Program-made: the position numbers and the translations under genes | IMG/VR virus record: IMGVR_UViG_3300031718_000041 | Coordinates: 1 to 24,978 of that record | Origin: a virus | Strand: one strand, 5' to 3' | Length of the DNA stretch: 24,978 nt | The notes under the pieces: model-generated | The model's input: only the letters and a program-made list of their open reading frames with translations | The model's database searches: none | What the model was told of the DNA's origin: nothing | Part shown: positions 20,181 through 24,978 of the stretch, in pieces | Numbering within the stretch: position 1 is the first letter of the stretch | Layout of the letters: the number at the start of each line of letters is the position of its first letter

Positions 20181-21800
20181 TTATGTCTGGTTGTTTATTT
20201 GAGACATTTCTTTATTGTTCATAGCAGCATCTACAAGACCAACAAACAAAGGACTCGGAGATAATAAGTTCGAAGTAAACTCCGGGTGAAATTGCGTGCC
20301 GATAAAGAACGGATGTAATTCTTTATCTAGTTCCATAACTTCCACGAGGTTTGATTGTGGGTTACGCCCAGAAACTCTGAATCCTTTTTCGTTCATTTTT
20401 TCAATATATTCACTTGAAACTTCGTATCTATGCCTATGCCGTTCGCTAATATTACGTTTACCATATAACTCATTAGCTAAGCTCCCTTTAGTTAGCTCGC
20501 AATCATACGCACCCAATCTCATGTTTGCCGATTTGGTAGTTAATTTTTCTTGCCCCTCTACAAAGGACACTACTGGGTATGGAGTTTTCTTATCAAACTC
20601 TACACTGTTGGCGTTTTCTAGCTTACATATGTTTCTAGCAACTTCTATTACCATCGACTGGAGACCCAAACATATACCTAAAAGAGGAATCTTTTTTTCT
20701 CTGGCATAACGAATCGCTTTGACTTTACCCGAAACGGCTCTTTCGCCGAATCCTCCCGGAATTATAACTCCATGTATAGAATCAGGCATTGGATTACCCT
20801 TTTCTAAATCTTCGGCACTAATCCAACAAATTTCTATTTTTACATCATTCGCTATACCGGCATGCACCAGAGCTTCTTTTATTGAAGAATAAGCGTCAGC
20901 AGCGTCATACTTATGAACAATACCAATTTTAATAACTGCGTTGATACTATCAATTTTTTCTACGATGGCCCTATAATTATGAATCCTACATGATTTACGA
21001 CCCATATTCAATTTATCAGCCAACAAATCATCTAGATTAGATTTGTAAAAATTAATTGGAATCTTGTAAATCGAGTCAACGTCGGGAGCCAAAACAATAT
21101 CTTCTTCTGGAATAAAGTTTAACTGAGACACTTTTTGAAAGATATAGTTCGGAATTTGTCTATCTGACCTGCAAACTAATATATCTGGGTTGAGTCCATA
21201 TGACCTCAAATCAGCAATACTTCTTTGTAAAGGTTTGGTTTTGAACTCCTTGATATTCTCAAAATACAATATAGGACTTACAAAAATGATTAGACAATCA
21301 TGTTTGTACTTCTGTTTTAACTGACGGGCTGCTATATAGAAAGAACTAGATTCGTCGTCGGCACAAGTGCCTCCTATCTCGCAAAATACAATTTCATTGT
21401 CTTTGCCTAATTCCTCAATTCTATCTCTAATTTTTTGCGTTACATGTTGGACAACGGTAATCGTTTCTCCAAGGTATTTGCCGGCTTCTTGCTCTTCAAT
21501 TAGTTCTTTATATAAAGTTCCACTAGTATAGATGTTTTTCTTGCACATTTCAATACCAGTAATTCTTTCGTAGGTACCGAGGTCTGTATCGCACTCAATA
21601 GGTTCAGAGCCGCCTAAAACAAATGCCTCGCCATGAGCGTTTGGCCCAATGGTACCACAATCCACGTTATAGTAGGGATCTAACTTCATTATCTGGACTT
21701 TATGTCCACGTAATTTCATCAGCAACGCTAAACTCGACGCAACAAGCCCCTTACCAACCGAAGATATGCATCCTCCACAAACAATCACATATTTACACAT
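20181..21800 (-). CDS. pyrG: CTP synthase (glutamine-hydrolysing)
   Basis: A 539-residue full-length CTP synthase converting UTP, ATP and glutamine to CTP. The synthetase domain (1-265) has GGCISSVGKG (9-18, ATP loop), MKLDPYYNVDCGT (38-50), HGEAFV, DTDLGTYER and CEIGGT (E141). The class I glutaminase domain (about 290-530) has PGGFGERAV, GICLG with nucleophile C377, RHRHRYEV and HPEF (H505, E507). Two oddities stand out. The loop between HGE and LGTYER is two residues longer than in E. coli (GGSEPIEC in place of DDGAET), and the conserved GHYER histidine is threonine. SSVGKG and DCGTIG are also slightly off consensus. It overlaps the upstream endonuclease gene by eight bases and lies two genes after the ribonucleotide reductase. 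CTP made here can feed that enzyme directly. Confidence 0.96.
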   Translation of the reverse strand: MCKYVIVCGGCISSVGKGLVASSLALLMKLRGHKVQIMKLDPYYNVDCGTIGPNAHGEAFVLGGSEPIECDTDLGTYERITGIEMCKKNIYTSGTLYKELIEEQEAGKYLGETITVVQHVTQKIRDRIEELGKDNEIVFCEIGGTCADDESSSFYIAARQLKQKYKHDCLIIFVSPILYFENIKEFKTKPLQRSIADLRSYGLNPDILVCRSDRQIPNYIFQKVSQLNFIPEEDIVLAPDVDSIYKIPINFYKSNLDDLLADKLNMGRKSCRIHNYRAIVEKIDSINAVIKIGIVHKYDAADAYSSIKEALVHAGIANDVKIEICWISAEDLEKGNPMPDSIHGVIIPGGFGERAVSGKVKAIRYAREKKIPLLGICLGLQSMVIEVARNICKLENANSVEFDKKTPYPVVSFVEGQEKLTTKSANMRLGAYDCELTKGSLANELYGKRNISERHRHRYEVSSEYIEKMNEKGFRVSGRNPQSNLVEVMELDKELHPFFIGTQFHPEFTSNLLSPSPLFVGLVDAAMNNKEMSQINNQT

Positions 21801-23088
21801 TTGCTTTTTTGATCCATCTTCTAATTGTTACAGGATTTGCCTTCACTATTTTTGAGATTTTTCGTTGGCTCATACCACGATTGTGTAAATCAATCGCTTT
21901 ATTTACAACCTCTTGGTCATAGACAATCGAATGTTTATCGAGAGGAACATTTAACAATTTTTTGAATTTATTGAAGCCGCCTAATCGGCTAATTGCCCTA
22001 GATAAATAAGATTTATCGTTTTTCAATAGGTAATTATAGCTGGGGAAAACTCCACCGGTATCTTTCATAATTTCTAGGATTTCTTCTTTAACATTCTCTA
22101 CTGTTGCCCAACCGTTTTCTCTTTGTGCCTGAGGAATATTAAATTCTTTTCTTAAATTACGGAATCCACCGTAATATTTTCCAATTAAATGAATCAATCG
22201 ATGGTTGCCAATTTTCCTGAGATATGTTTCTGTCGGGAAATTACCGGTATTAGCTATAATATCAATAATGGAAGCAACAACGTATTCTTTAGTGACAGCC
22301 CCACACTTTGCATATAAATCATCTATATTAAATGGAATAACATAATTTGTATTGAGATTCAGACTATCCAATAGATCCTTCAGATACTGTTCTACAAAAC
22401 ACAAACTTTGCGAAAACACTTCCTCTGCTTCTATGGATACAAGTTTTAATTTTAGTTTTTGATATAATTGAGTTTTGATTTCTTTTTTAAGTATATAAGA
22501 ACTGAATCTTTCGGGATAGCCCCAGATTTCAAAATATATATTACCTACTTTGAAATCGTATCTATATTGTCTTTCATCGCTTATCTTACCATCAACTTCG
22601 TGAGGTATTCCGCAAGAATACAAAAACTCATCAAATATATATTCGCTAACACTTCTCAGTAAATGTCCATCTCTTGCCTGCATCAATCTATTGTACTTAT
22701 ATCCCATCCTATCGCAAACCGCCCTTATGCCTCCGAGTTTACGAATTGCTTTTTCTGCACCGCTTCCCAATTCTTCTTTTATCATTTCCAACCTTGGAAA
22801 ACCATTTTTAATCACTGATATTTTTTCAATCTCAGTGCTTAATTTGTTCCATGTCCATATTCTTGAATATCTACCTTCTATATTGATACCAGCAAGATTT
22901 AGATAGTAAACCAGGTCGTGCGAGGTTTCTCTTAAAGATTTACGAATGCCTCCTAAGATATCGCCGCGACCAAGTTCACTTAACATAGAAGTTGTTGGAG
23001 GTCTTTTTTCTATCTGATAAATATTTTTTAATTCATTTACCATCCAATTTATCCATTCCGGATTATTTGGTTCATGCTTTTTATTCAT
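21793..23088 (-). CDS. Putative free-standing homing endonuclease with repeated DNA-binding modules
   Basis: A 431-residue protein. A central domain (about 143-240) looks like a PD-(D/E)XK or Vsr-like (EDxHD-type) nuclease: SVSEYIFDEFLYSCGIPHEV with E149, YRYDFKVGNIYFEIWGY with D178 and E187, then KTQLYQKLKLKLVSIEAEEV. It is flanked by four related modules (about 20-70, 83-131, 268-318, 331-383), each with a P-x-x-x-x-L, a helix ending in a (G)GF/I-R/N motif and a short helix (LGGIRAVCDRMGY; YYGGFRNLRKEFN; LGGFNKFKKLLNV). A C-terminal helix-turn-helix follows (GMSQRKISKIVKANPVTIRR). AAGGA precedes the ATG nine bases after the reductase stop. It is AT-rich and inserted between two nucleotide-metabolism genes, a common home for such genes. 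No intron or intein is visible. A DNA-binding regulator is the alternative. Confidence 0.65.
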   Translation of the reverse strand: MNKKHEPNNPEWINWMVNELKNIYQIEKRPPTTSMLSELGRGDILGGIRKSLRETSHDLVYYLNLAGINIEGRYSRIWTWNKLSTEIEKISVIKNGFPRLEMIKEELGSGAEKAIRKLGGIRAVCDRMGYKYNRLMQARDGHLLRSVSEYIFDEFLYSCGIPHEVDGKISDERQYRYDFKVGNIYFEIWGYPERFSSYILKKEIKTQLYQKLKLKLVSIEAEEVFSQSLCFVEQYLKDLLDSLNLNTNYVIPFNIDDLYAKCGAVTKEYVVASIIDIIANTGNFPTETYLRKIGNHRLIHLIGKYYGGFRNLRKEFNIPQAQRENGWATVENVKEEILEIMKDTGGVFPSYNYLLKNDKSYLSRAISRLGGFNKFKKLLNVPLDKHSIVYDQEVVNKAIDLHNRGMSQRKISKIVKANPVTIRRWIKKANV

Positions 23089-23097
23089 TTTGTCCTT

Positions 23098-24978
23098 CTA
23101 CGCATAGCTCAATGAACAAACCCCGCCGCTACACGCTGATTCAGTCACAAAATTAGTTACATCCGATTCTTCGACCATCAAAGAATAATCAACCTCCTTA
23201 TATTCTCTGTTAAGATCACACCATAATTTCCAGTTATTGACATCCTTCAATAAGTAAGTAGTTTGTTCCAAATCCCCGTTGATATACCGGTTGGCAAATT
23301 GTTTCACTCTTCTGATCCAATCCAACTTAATCTCAAAGCGTTCGTCCTTCTCAGATTCCTTTAATGGGATGATACCGAGAGTAATATCGCAGGCTTCCCA
23401 TAGATTATTGTTGAAAGCATATAAACCATCTACTATCAGTCCAGAAGCCATCAATGCTCCAACGCCATATTTTTCTACAATTTCTTTAGGTGTATGAATA
23501 GCTGTGAAGGGTGCCTGAGCATAAACTTTGTCTCCACTTTCGGGGAGCAAACTAATCCCTGCAAAATATTCTTTGTTATCAAATATATAATCAGCAACAT
23601 CCTCCCATTCTGCTGGTCTAACCAAGCATGTATTACTTACATTATGTCTTAACCAGGGCTGCACACAATAGTCTGCCCTAGTACCAAATTCAATCCAGTT
23701 CTGGCGAGTCAATTTCACTTGTTTAAGTAGTTCAATAGCGCTTAAATCATTTTTAACTCGTCCACTTTCAGGAACTTCAATACAAAAAGAAACAACTTCA
23801 TCAGTTCCGTTAGCAGACCAGACACTTTTTTCAACAGCAATAGAATTAATTTTCTTGAAATATTGTAATGGAGCTTCCATCCAATTACCCTGAGCGCGGC
23901 GGATATATCTCCTGGCATGATGAGGATGAATACCACTTGCTGTTCCCAAGATACAACTCGTAGTTCCAGCGGGTTTAATTGTAGTAGCCCTGGAACATAA
24001 GTTAATACCGATTTTATCAGCGATTATTTTATTGACATCCAAAACTAATGTAGCCATTTTGCGTTGTAGTTCTGGGTCAAATAAAATCTTCGGAGAATCC
24101 ATCATACCAGTAATTGATACACCTAGTAAAGCTTCTCTTTTGACGATGCGTTCGGTTACTTCCCCTAGATAATCAAATTCGTCGTAGCCAGCTTGACATG
24201 TACCAATAATAGCGGCGGCTCGTGCGGCTGTCTCAAAATCATTTTCATTTTTAATTTTCTTGCCATTAATCTCCGTAAGATTACACATTTGCCATCCGGA
24301 ATTACCGTCGTCATCGTAGGCATAGAGCGATATTTCGGCACAGGGGTTGAAAAGGCATTCGGTATTATCAGAGAAAATAAAACCAGGCTCACCAAATTGT
24401 TTTACACATTCCATCAATTCAGAAAATTGTTCCCAACTTGTTTGATGTCGAACTAGTAAGGCAGAATTATTCGATCTAGATCGTTGGGGATTCTCTACAA
24501 ACCAATCGCCTGTTTTTGCTTTTGCCATCTCCGTATCATCAGGAGAAAATAAACAAATGGTAGCAGAACGTCTAACGCCGCCACTCAAAACAGCATCCGA
24601 TGCGTGCATAATAACATCATACGCATCAATAGGTCGTAACTTATTTCGATTTTCTTGTAAGCATCTGTCTAATACTATTCTTATTTTTTCGAGACCATTT
24701 TTAAGTGGCTTAGGACCAGGGGCTTTCCCAGAGGACGAGCGTAATGGAGAGCCCTCTGGACGAATTAGAGAATAATCAAATATTACATCGCAGCCACTGT
24801 ACTGAGGGAAATCTCCACCACCAAGATAGCTACTAATTAAAACACCAAGAGCGTCTGCCCACCCTTCGATACTATCTTCTATTGTATAAACTTTTTTAAC
24901 ATCCTTGCGTGAGGTAAAATAATGAAGTTTCTCTATATGGTGTTTTTGTACTGAGAATCCGGTGCCGCAACCACATAA
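23098..24978 (-). CDS. Adenosylcobalamin-dependent (class II) ribonucleoside-triphosphate reductase, C-terminal 626 aa
   Basis: The gene runs off the right edge; 626 residues are visible and perhaps 100-130 N-terminal ones are missing. From the edge inward: LCGCGTGFSVQKHHIEKL, SSYLGGGDFPQYSGCDVI, IRPEGSPLRSSSGKAPGP, HASDAVLSGGVRRSATICLF, the active-site FNPCAEISLY (thiyl cysteine and glutamate), WQMCNLTEIN (partner cysteine), TIKPAGTTSCILGTASGIHP and HARRYIRRAQ. The protein ends ACSGGVCSLSYA, a C-x4-C pair like the swinging thiols of Lactobacillus-type RTPR. The family reduces NTPs to dNTPs using coenzyme B12 and needs no oxygen. The frame continues past an internal ATG at 24609 with conserved residues, so that ATG is not the start. 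It is the first gene here of an operon with the endonuclease and pyrG. Confidence 0.93.
   Translation of the reverse strand, partial: LCGCGTGFSVQKHHIEKLHYFTSRKDVKKVYTIEDSIEGWADALGVLISSYLGGGDFPQYSGCDVIFDYSLIRPEGSPLRSSSGKAPGPKPLKNGLEKIRIVLDRCLQENRNKLRPIDAYDVIMHASDAVLSGGVRRSATICLFSPDDTEMAKAKTGDWFVENPQRSRSNNSALLVRHQTSWEQFSELMECVKQFGEPGFIFSDNTECLFNPCAEISLYAYDDDGNSGWQMCNLTEINGKKIKNENDFETAARAAAIIGTCQAGYDEFDYLGEVTERIVKREALLGVSITGMMDSPKILFDPELQRKMATLVLDVNKIIADKIGINLCSRATTIKPAGTTSCILGTASGIHPHHARRYIRRAQGNWMEAPLQYFKKINSIAVEKSVWSANGTDEVVSFCIEVPESGRVKNDLSAIELLKQVKLTRQNWIEFGTRADYCVQPWLRHNVSNTCLVRPAEWEDVADYIFDNKEYFAGISLLPESGDKVYAQAPFTAIHTPKEIVEKYGVGALMASGLIVDGLYAFNNNLWEACDITLGIIPLKESEKDERFEIKLDWIRRVKQFANRYINGDLEQTTYLLKDVNNWKLWCDLNREYKEVDYSLMVEESDVTNFVTESACSGGVCSLSYA

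Noticed and set aside
1-24978. Stop-codon reassignment, as seen in some very large phages
   Set aside because: TAA, TAG and TGA all terminate well-delimited genes (for example TAG after the MscS-like gene, TGA after the ferredoxin), and conserved proteins contain no in-frame stops.

Overview
The window looks like part of the genome of a large contractile-tailed bacteriophage (myovirus) with a T4-like tail module. The gene order neck protein (gp14-like), tail terminator/sheath stabiliser (gp15-like), small protein, tail sheath (gp18-like), tail tube (gp19-like) follows T4 late synteny. A gp55-like late sigma factor and a gp26-like baseplate-hub/tail-assembly gene are also present. Genes are tightly packed with many 1-8 nt overlaps, the DNA is AT-rich, strands switch often, and TAA, TAG and TGA all act as ordinary stops. 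I see no tRNA, rRNA, insertion sequence or CRISPR array. The host cannot be named. A bacterial-type ferredoxin and a B12-dependent (class II) ribonucleotide reductase would suit an anaerobic or facultative host, but that is inference.

Layout. 1-600: a minus-strand gene cut by the window edge and an unknown minus-strand gene. 662-1478 (+): ferredoxin, then the neck protein. 1475-2061 (-): three small unknown genes with repeated leader sequences. 2110-7210 (+): tail module with gp15-like protein, small protein, sheath and two paralogous tail tubes. The two tube genes are separated by 258 non-coding bases with strong RNA secondary structure. 7207-8024 (-): gp55-like sigma factor and a small helical protein. 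8069-9747 (+): small protein, TPR protein with a degenerate glycosyltransferase-like N-terminus, and an unknown gene. 9726-11280 (-): five small genes, including a zinc-ribbon and a membrane protein. 11308-13998 (+): gp26-like gene with a convincing -1 frameshift signal into the next frame, a 35-codon gene, and two probable virion proteins. 14057-16494 (-): three-gene operon of zinc-ribbon protein, von Willebrand A protein and a stand-alone subtilisin-prodomain-like protein. 16641-17352 (+): PD-(D/E)XK nuclease and a small membrane protein, ending at a two-way terminator. 17419-19591 (-): free-standing class II glutamine amidotransferase, plus two proteins whose N-termini resemble T4 capsid-targeting peptides. 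19614-20180 (+): truncated MscS-like channel. 20181-24978 (-): CTP synthase, putative free-standing homing endonuclease, and class II ribonucleotide reductase running off the right end.

How the parts fit. The structural genes build the neck and contractile tail, and the gp55-like sigma probably drives them from AT-rich late promoters. A recurrent ATTATAG-type motif precedes three plus-strand structural regions. The minus-strand block at the right end is a nucleotide-supply operon: PyrG makes CTP from UTP, and the triphosphate-type reductase can turn CTP directly into dCTP. The strongest candidates for new biology are the frameshift cassette at 12390-12487, the structured RNA at 6392-6584 and the VWA/zinc-ribbon/prodomain operon.
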